Shown one piece after another: positions 20,662 to 30,745 of a DNA stretch of 64,000 bases (positions are counted from its first letter, which is position 1; the number at the start of each line of letters is the position of its first letter). The notes under the pieces were generated by a model. It saw only the letters and a program-made list of their open reading frames with translations, had not been told where the DNA came from and made no database searches. This DNA is from Caenorhabditis remanei (lineage: Eukaryota; Nematoda; Chromadorea; Rhabditida; Rhabditidae): positions 15,004,001-15,068,000 of the forward strand of contig NC_071331.1 in assembly GCF_010183535.1 (NCBI RefSeq), given 5' to 3'. Position numbers and translations under genes: made by a program.

Positions 20662-22351
20662 CTATAAGTGACAACCATCCCAAAACCGTAAAAATGCCCT
20701 TTTGTGAGTAATCAGAAGACGTGTCCTTCGTCTGAACATTTTCTTGCTGTAATCCATTGCCACTCGACATTTGAAATCGTCACGCATTAATTCAATTTCA
20801 CATACTTCCGAAGACACGCGGTTCTCCAATTCGAATTCGAATTTCATTAGTTTCTGTCTATCTTCGATTGTTGATTTGTAGGAGGTGCATCTTGAAAAAA
20901 AACAAATTTCAAATTTATTAGACTGGAATTAATTACCGTCCGAGTGCATCTTCGTAAATACTCAAATTGTCAAATTGAACCACTTTTGGAATGTAAATCG
21001 AGCGGGACGGCTAAAAATTTGTTTTTAGTTTTTAGAAAAGTACATCAAAAGATAGTAAAACAGAAGACATTTTAAAAAGTACAGCTTCCCTTTCATCTTT
21101 GAAAACTTTTTGAATAAAACTAACGGTGGTCTCCATTTCGGGACTCTGCAAATCTCCGCATTCTTTATCCAAATCTTGCGCATCCTGTCGAACGAAACAT
21201 TTCTCATTCAATACGACATCATTCTCTGCAAGCTTTTTTTTATTGCCATGAACGTTTTTGAACATCTTACGGGAATTCATTGTGACACGATAATTGGTCA
21301 ACTTCTTCAGCCTCCATCCTTCTGTTACCATACTTGTGACTTCTTTGCTAAAAAGTTCAAAATTTGATATAGAAATAAATTCAGAGTATTGTACCTGAGG
21401 GTGTAATCAGGATTAAATGGGATTGAATTGAATTTCAATGTGGCTAGATCAATCAATGTAACTTTTCGAACAACTGGTGCATATCTCAAGAAACAATGAG
21501 TCAAACTTCCTTCTGTTCCAGCTTTTGAATAATTTGGATCCAGTTTTAATTTATCGAAATCTCCTCGTTTCTTCGCCTCCGGAAGCATCCAGGGAACAAC
21601 TTCCACGTTATCGGCGTACTCTTCGAGAGCTTTATAAAGACTGTCGCTGAAAGAATATAGTAGCAGAAGAAAAAAAGGGAAAAGACTTACCTGACACTTG
21701 CAGCATATATCATTATCTTGGCGGCTGAATTTTTGAAGTGTTTCAGAAGAGAAAGTATTGTAGTGCCATCTTCGTAAAGAACTAAATGAGACATACATAT
21801 TACATGATCTTCTTTCACAATAGACTTTCTGATCGACAGTGGTTCTAGAGGGATTGGGGCGTCTATCTGTAAATGGAGGAAATGAAATCAACTAAGTTCA
21901 GACTCTGTGAGATACCTGCATGCTAAAATCATCCAGTTTCAAAGTGACATAAAGTGGGTCTTCTACTACAGTACATGTTCCGACTAATAAAGATTCTCCG
22001 ACTTGTTGAATTCTGAAATCGAGTGTTCGGTTGAGAAAGTAAGAGTGAAACTCACGCAATCTGAGAAGTTGTTTCAGTGTATCCATCAATTGAGCTACAG
22101 GTCATTGGCAGATAGAAATTAGCAATTTGACTTGTTATTAAAAACATGAAAGTAGGTTTCGCAGATGCAGAATATGTTGAATTATAGTAGACAATATCGT
22201 TTATTATAGCAAAGTGTCTAGAATTTTCTTCCAATTCGGATAAATGGTTCATCTTTCGAATTTTCAAAAGTAAAATATAAAGAGAAGCAAGGCACATCAT
22301 AATGATAAATGCAATTATGAAACGATTTCGTGTTCGACTTGGTCTTGGCAT
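20662..22351 (-). CDS. type II membrane protein, divergent GT92 (DUF23)-like glycosyltransferase
   Basis: Seven exons: 22351-22056, 22012-21916, 21866-21691, 21646-21395, 21347-21083, 21010-20937, 20890-20662; 462 aa with all phases consistent. A basic N-terminus (MPRPSRTRNR) is followed by one membrane segment (FIIAFIIMMCLASLYILLL), the layout of a Golgi type II enzyme. The luminal part resembles the nematode-expanded GT92 family: VICMSHLVLYEDG, NVEVVPWMLPEA, GTEGSLTHCFLRYAP. The place where family members usually carry an acidic DxD/DE motif after the hydrophobic strand reads LIDLATLKF, so activity is doubtful. TTTTTAG ends 9 nt before the ATG, as for a trans-spliced message. It sits between hdl-1 and the SDR gene on the same strand. 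The family assignment comes from pattern recognition. Confidence 0.72.
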
Positions 22352-22360
22352 GTTAGCAGG

Positions 22361-22649
22361 CTAAAAAGAAAACACAAATCGATTCTGGAGAAGGAGAAGA
22401 AGCTTCTCGCAGTGACGCGCGGACCGATAAAATCTAAGAATAGGGGGTGAAGACGGTTCGGAAGGCGCATGGCAGACAGGTTGGTAGCTTTCTTTTTTTC
22501 AATCCGAAATGCAGAGAGAAGTGGAAAGACAGTCGAAAAGGTTACAAAGACGGAATTCGAATCCTGATTTAAGATTTCTCGAGTGTTTCTGAGAATACTG
22601 TAGTTCAGAAGACTTATTGTGAAAATTCATTTTACGGAAAAAATTCGTC
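22361..22649 (-). other. short spacer between hdl-1 and the GT92-like gene
   Basis: About 290 nt between the hdl-1 stop codon and the trans-splice-type acceptor of the next minus-strand gene. This is a distance seen inside worm operons. No AATAAA was found. Confidence 0.4.
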
Positions 22650-25600
22650 CTATTGATCTGATTTTTCAGAATTTTCCAAAGCGGGAGTACGAATTGGAGG
22701 AACATTTGAAGAAGAAGAAGGCGGCTGATCCGTTGTTGGCTGTGGAGATTTTGAACTTTTCTGAGGTGGATCTGAAGACAGAAATGATAGAATCAAATGT
22801 TAACAATAAAGAAATCAACCTAAACATTCCAAACTTTGAACTCTAGATGTTATTTGTGCAAAACTTCTGCTCGATTCCAATGGATTGATAACTGGAAAAC
22901 GACGAGAAACTTCTGCAGATGAATGGACTTTTGCTGGAGCCCGAATGAATTGTTCAAGCTCTTCCTGATTCATAACTTCGATGCGACTTTGGAACGCTGA
23001 AAATCGAAAAATGGCATTACGATCAAACCGTCTCAGATGAATTTACGGTGTAAAATGTCATGTTCGTGGCAAATCAATTTGTATATCGCTTCCAAATCTT
23101 CTTCAGAACATTTTGGAGAATTAATGCACATTCTGATCACAAATTTGTTTTGCAAAATGCACGACGCCTGCATGAAAACATATTGATTCAAAACAAATCC
23201 AGTATTCCTCACCAGACTGATCTTCCCAGTTTCATTGCATCTATACAAAAGTGCCTTATTAAACATGTCATTCGCCTTGGCTCTGAAGCAAATCAATCCC
23301 ATCAAAACCTTGTTACACACTTCGAATTTCGAGTCTCTCTGAAGTATTTTTGCCATTGCTTGTCCTAGTTTTATATGCTCTCTGATCTGATTTTGTAGAT
23401 TTTCGACACCAAACGATCGAATCATGAACCAAATTTTAAGGGCTCCTACTCTTTGACTCGTTGGAAGACCTTTGAATGGAAGATCCGGATGATTCTCGAG
23501 TGAAGCAAGTTGCAATTTATGGCGATCTCTGACCCTGAAATAAAATCTTTAAAGTCAGTTGTGCAATCTTTGTGTGATCTTACCAAAGACAACAGACATC
23601 ACAAACTGCAAGAATCAGTTTACTCGGAGTGGTACAAAATGAATCAGCCCAGTCGATTCCCCTCATCAATCCACGTGTCTCTGGACAAATCAAAGCAGTT
23701 CCAGCATATGCTGCATCAACATGAAGCCATGTTCCATGATCTCTACACACTGGACCCAATTCATGTAGATGATCGAATGAGCATGGACCGGATGTTCCAA
23801 AGTTTGCTCCGACGAAGAATGGAATCAATCCTCTTTCGATATCGGCAGTCATTGCTGCATGAAGCGTGTCTCCTCGAAGAACAAAATTCTCATCTGTCGG
23901 CAAAACTCTCATTTTAACCATTGCCACTTCGGCAGCTTTCTTGATTGAACGACGAGCCTGAAATTAGAAAGAATATCGAGTGTTATGTAGAAAATGGACA
24001 AACGTCGGAGGATGTGTACGCGACAAGGCGGGCCAGTATATCAGAGGATCGTAAACGTCTATCTCTTTGTTTCATTTTTTGAATCATATCAGTTCTAGCC
24101 GCAATCAAAACCAAAAAGTTGGATTCTGTATCAGATCTCTGAAAATAAATGATAAGCTGGCAATATTTCGTTTTCTATCAACCTGCATGCATCCTCCACC
24201 ACGACTTCCTTCAGGAAACAGAAGAAATTCTTTCGGAAGAGCCATCATTTCTCCCAACCAATCCATCATAATAACTTCTAATTCAGTGAGAGCTGGATTC
24301 GATGTCCAATAGAAACCGGCATCTCCAATGTGCCCACCGAGTAAATCAGCAAGAAGACAATGAAATGCATTTCCGGCAGGATAAAATGACTGAAAATTTG
24401 GATGACTGGAATGAGAAAGACCCGGAACAATCAATTTGTGGTAATCTTCTAGAATATCATCGATATCTTCTGCTTTTGTTGGAGCTTTCGTCGGCAGTAA
24501 TGCTTTCAAATAACCTGGTTTGAGGGCTGGCGAACAACGGGCGGTACGAATATTCTCATCCTGTTTCATGAGATATTCAACCACTTTCACTGCTGCTTTT
24601 TTGAATTGTTCTCTTGTCATTCCTTTCATTTCAATCTCTTCTTTCACTGTCTCCGTTTGCTTATATTCCTCAACTTTATCTTTTTTTGCAAATGTTGGAT
24701 CTTCTCCACCAATTGGATCAAAGTGTTTTGTGTGATGAATTTCAGGCATCATCACTGAAAAAATAGCATTTTCGTTTCTGGGGGATAATTATCATTTTCC
24801 AAAATACATACGAGGTTCTTTTTTGGTTTCAGATTGACGACTTGATTCTTTCGATGATTTTGAAGATGGACCCTTCTTTTTCTTCTAAATAATTGTAGTT
24901 ACGTTGAATGTGACTGAGCATACTAACCGGTTTCACTGTAACTTTTCTCAATTTTGGAACTCTATCATTGTACGGCGGAGTTTTTATAATTGGATTGAGG
25001 TCTGAAACAATAAGTACTTTGATTTTTGAATAATTTGATTTTACAATCTGCTTCAGGAGTACGGAATGGAGCCTGACGATTTTTGGATTCGGAGAAGTAG
25101 TCTACTTCCTGTAAGTTCCAAGAGTCTGAACTCGATTATTATTTTTTGTAAACAAACTATCAGAAACGCTGCACTCATAAAGAGTACTTTGACATCCAAC
25201 GAAACATCTGGAGAAACTGAAAATTCAAATTTTGGGATGATTAAACTCTCGAATAATAACATACACCAACAAGCAACACCCTTATAGTTATCAGTTGAAT
25301 TTCCAGAAGAAATTATCTTTTGTCGAATCTCTCCAAGAAAACGATTTTCCGGTGAAATAACAGAAAATGCGTCTTTTTGTTCTCGAGACCCACGGATTTT
25401 TATAACTACTTGACCTGTTGGGTCTTTCATTGCAATCTCTATCCCTCGAAATTGATCATGATGAAGAAATGAGGTGGCTATGACTTTTCCGTTATCATCG
25501 AGTACTTCCATTTTATCTTCAATATCAGAGCAGCACCCAAAGAGAGAGGCTAGTCCTGTCTGTTTGTACGATCGTTTCGGTTCATTTCGGAGGAATTTAG

Positions 25601-26051
25601 CGACCGCCTGAAAAGCTGAAACTCATAGACGTATCCAGTCTCTCCACTCTATACCTTTTTATCCTTATTCATCACTTTCAAACAAAATGGACCATCTTTT
25701 GTAATTGGCATTGCCGTTGTGTTCACCACATAGAATATCTAAACAATGTCAATCAGCAATTCATTTTTAAAAAATCTTTCCAATTGTACCACTCTGTTAT
25801 TTAAATCATAAACTTTATAATCACTTCTTGCATGTTTTCGGTGCATTGACTCGTTTATATGCAAATCACGAAACAATGAAAACGCAGCTGCGTTTCTCAA
25901 ACGACCCCACTGACGGCCGGTATCTATCAAAGTCTGAAAATCGAATCCTTCTTTGAATTTCATATTTTTTAATTCATGGTTTTACCTGATCGATTTCAGT
26001 GATAGTATCCCGCATTACAGTCGATACTTCAGTACCTCCTCCTTCTGACAT
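22650..26051 (-). CDS. hdl-1: HDL-1-like protein: scramblase-like domain fused to a degenerate group II PLP decarboxylase
   Basis: Fifteen exons: 26051-25986, 25933-25790, 25738-25655, 25607-25280, 25216-25158, 25108-25045, 25001-24928, 24884-24812, 24754-24183, 24138-24004, 23957-23584, 23534-23213, 23167-23047, 22996-22820, 22771-22650; 904 aa, matching my recollection of about 905 for C. elegans HDL-1. Residues about 23-260 resemble phospholipid scramblase (IFYVVNTTAMPITKDG, GLASLFGCCSD, MEVLDDNGKVIATS, DVKVLFMSAAFLIEVDYF). A Lys/Ser-rich linker follows, then an aromatic amino-acid/histidine decarboxylase fold from about residue 300 (FYWTSNPALTELE, HVDAAYAGTALICPE). The PLP lysine motif is TPSKL in place of NPHKW, and the PLP-stacking histidine of the usual SDQAHSS is Arg (SSDARRS). 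The tail is Pro/Ser-rich. Probably a pseudoenzyme or altered enzyme. Confidence 0.88.
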
Positions 26052-26861
26052 GCTTGATAGTTTTTGATTTGAAAAAAGATGTTTCGAAGAACTTTTAAAA
26101 GCAATGATTCTGAAAATCTGTGAAGGATGTGCTGGTGACGTTGAACTTTTTATGTGCATCACGTGTTTTTCTTATGGTAGCAGATCACGCGATTTGAAAT
26201 AAACGTTTTTGGAATTTTTTATGTTCACCAAGTAAGTTAGAATGTGTTAGTTAGACCAATATCTGGATTCAGTAATGAATATTAAAAAAATCTCATATTT
26301 CCAACTTTTATTTAATTGAATCAATTTGTTGGATCTCGGGAAGCTCAAACAATAATCTCGAAATATAGTTTTAATAAGTACCCTTTTCTATTCAGAATCT
26401 CAGTCTCTATGAACCCGGAAACTACATTCCTTTCTGTTATGGACACCGGAAGTTGTGTTCTCTTTTCAATCAATTCATTCTTTCCATCGTTCACTTTTAT
26501 TCAGGGAATTCGTGACACCAACACCCATGAATTCTCATACAACCCATTCTCTGTAACACTAGAACACCTGGTATTCAGTTTCATTTCTATGTTGACGTGT
26601 ACTGTATCCACAGTATTGAACCCAAGCCCATAAATCATGAGACTAATGATTGTATTGAAAATAAAAACGATTTTTAAAAAGAAAACACTTTTAGAATGTT
26701 TATTAGTTTTGGATTCTGGAGCTGTCATCTTCTTCCATTTACAACGGTTATTTCTCTCTATTCCTATTCCTTGTTATATAGATTATTTATATCGAATCAA
26801 TCGTTTATTGTTTTCACATCAGAGGTTATCATCTTTCAATCAGAGTGTTGAATTTCACCTG
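26052..26861. other. hdl-1 upstream region
   Basis: About 800 nt, AT-rich, with no supported gene. It should contain the promoter of hdl-1 and of any downstream operon members. A CACGTG lies near 26158-26163. Confidence 0.5.
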
Positions 26862-27142
26862 ACAAGGGAAGTCTTTGGAGACGCCACTTTCAAACGACCT
26901 ATAAATTTGGACATAGGTACATTCGACTACGCATATTCCATTTCTGCAGTCAAAATCTGCTAAATGTGTCTGTGAGCCGAGTTATGAGCTCTCAAACTTT
27001 TCATATGGTTAAGGTTTTTCACACGGAACTTCAAATCGGCAAATAGTGAACGCAAAAGTGTTCATCTTTTTCAACGTACGACTGGTTCAGTGGTAGTCAT
27101 GGGTCGGTGTAGGGGGAAGTAAGGCCATGGTTCGGCCCCGAC
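26862..27142 (+). repeat. left inverted-repeat arm
   Basis: Begins ACAAGGGAAGTCTTTGGAG and ends in the tRNA-like module. Pairs with 27423-27694 with a few mismatches and small differences (for example CATGGG against GTTC inside the tRNA-like part). Confidence 0.8.
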
Positions 27143-27152
27143 ACTCTTTTTT
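27083..27152 (+). promoter_or_regulatory. tRNA-like Pol III internal promoter in the left arm (A box, B box, T-run)
   Basis: TGGTTCAGTGG at 27083-27093 matches the A box of tRNA-Gly/Asp type genes. GGTTCGGCCCC at 27129-27139 is close to the B box (GGTTCGANNCC), with normal tRNA spacing of about 36 nt. A run of six or more T follows from 27147, as a Pol III terminator would. The region does not fold into a full standard tRNA by eye. Confidence 0.55.
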
Positions 27153-27408
27153 CTTTTTTTGCTTCTTTATTTTATCGCTTTTTTCTATTTGTATAAGAGT
27201 TTTACTGCGAGAGTGATTACATCATTTTCAAAGTATAGAAAACACATTATCAGTAGCAAAGATGCCAGTTTAATGTTTTTTCCAGGCATGACGAATATTA
27301 TATAAATTCACAAAGATAGTTTCCATATTATTTTTAAAATCCTCACAAAGTTCACTGCAGTTACTTATGAAGTGAGAGAACGATAAAATAAAAAAGCAAA
27401 AAAGAAGA

Positions 27409-27472
27409 AAAGGAAGGTCAGCGCCGAACCATGGCCTTACTTCCCCCTACACCGAACACTACCACTGAACCA
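27409..27472 (-). promoter_or_regulatory. tRNA-like Pol III internal promoter in the right arm
   Basis: On the minus strand the A box TGGTTCAGTGG is at 27472-27462 and the B-box-like GGTTCGGCGCT at 27430-27420, followed by T-runs from about 27412. Same layout as the left arm, facing it. Confidence 0.5.
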
Positions 27473-27694
27473 CTCGTACGTTGAAAACAGGTGAACACGT
27501 TGGCGTTCACTATTCGCCGATTTGGAGTTTCGTGTGAAAAACCTTAACCATATGAAAAGTTTGAGAGCTCATAACTCGGCTCACAGACACATTTAGCAGA
27601 TTTTGACTGCAGAAATGGAATATGCGTAGTCGAATGTACCTATGTCCAAATTTATAGGTCGTTTGAAAGTGGCGTCTCCAAAGACTTCCCTTGT
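27423..27694 (-). repeat. right inverted-repeat arm
   Basis: The reverse complement reproduces the left arm, including the peptide-like frames that appear once on each strand. The arms point towards each other. Confidence 0.8.
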
Positions 27695-28520
27695 GAGTTG
27701 AATGAAAGTGTAAACTGAAACTTTGGAAACGAGATTAAAAATGATCAAATAAATCAGTTTTAATAACGGTGGAAATAAGAAAACATTGGAGATCCATAAT
27801 ATGAATTTAGGCACCTTGCGTGAATGTATTCGTTGAATGAGATTTTTGATGTGAAAAAAACGAAACGAAGCGCACTTGTGTTTTTCTCAGATGTCGTCGT
27901 CCGACCTTTTTCTTTTGTTTCGTTGCTATGCAGATTGTCAAAATCTCTCACTTCAACAGCACACTTTCTTCGACACGGGCGAAGATCAATGACACACTCG
28001 TCGCCCTCTTCTTTTCGTCTTCAATGGGCGGAGCTTCTTTTTATTTTTTTTCTCGCCGCCCCGGTTGTCTCTTCTTCTCTATTTCTATTTGCCACTCACC
28101 CACTCCCTGAAATGTTATCTTTTCTTGCAGTTTCGTCAGTCTCGCCCTTTGCTGATGGTTGCGCGTAGTTCTGTAAACAGTATTGTGTTGGCTCCCTCGG
28201 TTTGCAATGCTGCGCCCGCGTCCCCGGGCCTAGCTTCTCGTGGCCTAGAAACTTTTTGCATAAACGCGGGCGACACGTAAATTTTAGGAGACTCAGCTTG
28301 GGGTTTTTTCCTGTTTTGATGCTCAACAAATTTTTGGAAATTCAACTTCAAGTTTTATTAAACTAGAAAAAATTCCGAGTAGCTTTTCCTGTTGTTTGAA
28401 GTAAATATTTATTAGTTTATGCAAGTCTTGATTCCATTTTCTGAAACCGAATTCCGCTCTATTCTTTTCATAACATTACGTGATTTTCTTCAAAATATAA
28501 TTTTCATAAAATTTCAGGTA
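27695..28520. other. gdh-1 upstream region with a GC-rich hairpin
   Basis: About 825 nt. A GC-rich inverted repeat CGCCCGCGT ... ACGCGGGCG spans about 28212-28272. Pyrimidine-rich tracts precede the ATTTCAG acceptor at 28511-28517. No open frame with support. Confidence 0.5.
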
Positions 28521-30428
28521 ATGTTGAGCACGCTCGCCAGAGGCGCCCGTTCGGTCGCTGTCCGAAACTATTCGGCCGCTACTCTCGATGCTCACTCCCA
28601 AGTACTCGACGATCAGAAGCCGATGGAGGAGCAAGTCAACCCATCTTTCTACAAGATGGTTGACTTCTACTTCGACAAGGGAGCAGAGGTCATCGCCCCA
28701 AAACTTGTTGAAGAGCTCAAGTCCAACTCTTTGAGCCAGAAGGATAAGAAGAACCTCGTCACTGGAATCCTCGGAGCAATCAAGCCAGTCAACAAGGTAC
28801 TTATTCTAAACAATTTGTTCAAAAGTAGTTTAATTTCTTCAGGTCCTTTACATCACTTTCCCAATCCGTCGTGATAACGGAGAGTTCGAGGTTGTCGAGG
28901 CCTGGCGTTCTCAGCATTCTGAGCACAGAACACCAACCAAGGGAGGAATCCGTTATTCCCTTGACGTGTGCGAAGATGAAGTGAAGGCTCTGTCTGCTCT
29001 CATGACATACAAGTGCGCTGTTGTTGACGTTCCATTCGGAGGAGCCAAGGGAGGAGTCAAGATTGATCCTAAACAATACACCGACTACGAGATCGAAAAG
29101 ATCACTCGTCGTATCGCTATCGAATTCGCTAAGAAGGGATTCCTCGGCCCCGGAGTTGATGTGCCAGCACCAGATATGGGAACCGGAGAACGTGAGATGG
29201 GATGGATCGCCGATACATACGCTCAGACCATCGGACATTTGGATAGAGTTAGTGCCATAACATTGAAATAAAATTAATAATTTTCTTTATCAGGATGCCT
29301 CCGCATGCATCACCGGAAAGCCAATTGTGAGTGGTGGAATTCACGGACGTGTCTCTGCTACCGGACGTGGAGTCTGGAAGGGACTCGAAGTCTTCACCAA
29401 CGATGCAGATTACATGAAGATGGTCGGACTTAACACCGGACTCGCTGGAAAGACCGCTATTATCCAAGGATTCGGAAACGTCGGACTCCACACTCACAGA
29501 TACCTTCACCGCGCTGGATCCAAGGTTATTGGAATTCAAGAGTACGACTGCGCTGTCTACAACCCAGATGGTATCCACCCGAAAGAACTTGAAGACTGGA
29601 GAGACGCCAATGGAACTATCAAAAATTTCCCAGGAGCCAAGAACTTCGATCCATTCACTGATCTCATGTACGAGAAGTGCGATATCTTCGTTCCAGCTGC
29701 TTGCGAGAAGTCTATCCACAAGGAGAATGCTCATCGTATTCAAGCCAAGATCATTGCTGAGGCTGCCAACGGACCAACAACTCCAGCTGCCGACAAGATT
29801 CTTCTTGCTCGTGGAGACTGCCTTATCATTCCAGACATGTACGTCAACTCTGGTGGAGTCACTGTTTCATACTTCGAGTGGTTGAAGAACCTTAACCATG
29901 TCTCTTACGGACGTCTCACCTTCAAGTACGATGAGGAGGCCAACAAGATGCTTTTGGGTCAGTTTTTATACTTTTTTCGCAACACTTTACGCAGCTTGCA
30001 AGGAGTGGGAGTCCCGCTAAAAGTTTGAGCGCGTTCTTACAATGTGAGAGTGAGTGAATGGAAAACATATCTTCAATTTTACGAGAGCGAAGATCTTGAT
30101 GAGATTTTGTCCTAATTATCAGGCACAAAACTAAACGGGAAAACTAAATGCTTGTATTTCAGCTTCGGTCCAAGAATCCCTCTCCAAGGCTATCGGAAAG
30201 GAAGCTCCAGTTGAGCCAAACGCTGCTTTCGCCGCCAAGATTGCCGGAGCTTCAGAGAAGGACATCGTACACTCTGGACTTGAATACACCATGCAACGTT
30301 CCGGAGAAGCCATTATCCGCACTGCCCACAAATACAACCTTGGACTTGATATCCGTACCGCGGCTTACGCCAACTCCATCGAGAAGGTCTACAACACCTA
30401 CAGAACCGCTGGATTCACCTTCACATAA
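28521..30428 (+). CDS. gdh-1: mitochondrial glutamate dehydrogenase
   Basis: Catalyses reversible oxidative deamination of glutamate to 2-oxoglutarate and ammonia in the mitochondrial matrix, linking amino-acid and TCA metabolism. Four exons: 28521-28796, 28843-29247, 29294-29957, 30163-30428; 536 aa, the same as I recall for C. elegans GDH-1. A basic, Ser/Ala-rich presequence ([19 protein letters not shown]) precedes the mature start. Substrate-site sequence KGGIRYS and the catalytic-lysine region [16 protein letters not shown] are in exon 2 with [12 protein letters not shown]; the Rossmann motif QGFGNVG is in exon 3. The extra segment before the C-terminus matches the antenna of animal GDHs. 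Codon use is strongly C-ending compared with its neighbours, a sign of high expression. ATTTCAG ends 3 nt before the ATG. Confidence 0.97.
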
Positions 30429-30739
30429 TTATTTTCTCCCCACTCATCTCATGGCTCTTGTATTCTCTTTTCTGACATCAAATGGCTCCAAGCCAGGTTC
30501 TAGTAGTTTGGTGTTACCCCTTTAGTGCCTTCTCAATAGTTTTTTATCCGAAACTAGCTAGATTCACTAGAGTCGAGCTCTAATCTTCTTTTCCTGGTTC
30601 GTTCTCACTTTAGTTTTGTTTTAATATTTTATTAGTTCCCCACCCTTTTTGCATCCACAATCATAATTTTTTCACAGTTGTTTGTTGGTTCGGGACGGTT
30701 TCGAGACGGAGACCATTCATTAAAAAAAATTCAAAAAAT

Positions 30740-30745
30740 AATAAA
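30740..30745 (+). promoter_or_regulatory. polyadenylation signal AATAAA
   Basis: AATAAA about 310 nt after the gdh-1 stop codon, in an A-rich stretch. It marks a fairly long 3' UTR. Confidence 0.6.

Larger units (their letters stand above)
26862..27694. mobile_element. foldback (long terminal inverted repeat) element with tRNA-like arms
   Basis: Two arms of about 275-280 nt in inverted orientation, 26862-27142 and 27423-27694, are nearly identical; they begin and end with ACAAGGGAAGTC and its complement. A unique AT-rich spacer of about 280 nt lies between them and has no transposase-like open frame. Each arm ends internally in a module that resembles a tRNA gene. It sits between hdl-1 and gdh-1. 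Probably a non-autonomous foldback/MITE element or two head-to-head copies of a tRNA-derived repeat. Confidence 0.75.

Noticed and set aside
26637..26963. Plus-strand peptide identical at its end to a minus-strand peptide at 27593-27814
   Set aside because: The identity is explained by the inverted DNA arms; there is no sign of protein coding selection.
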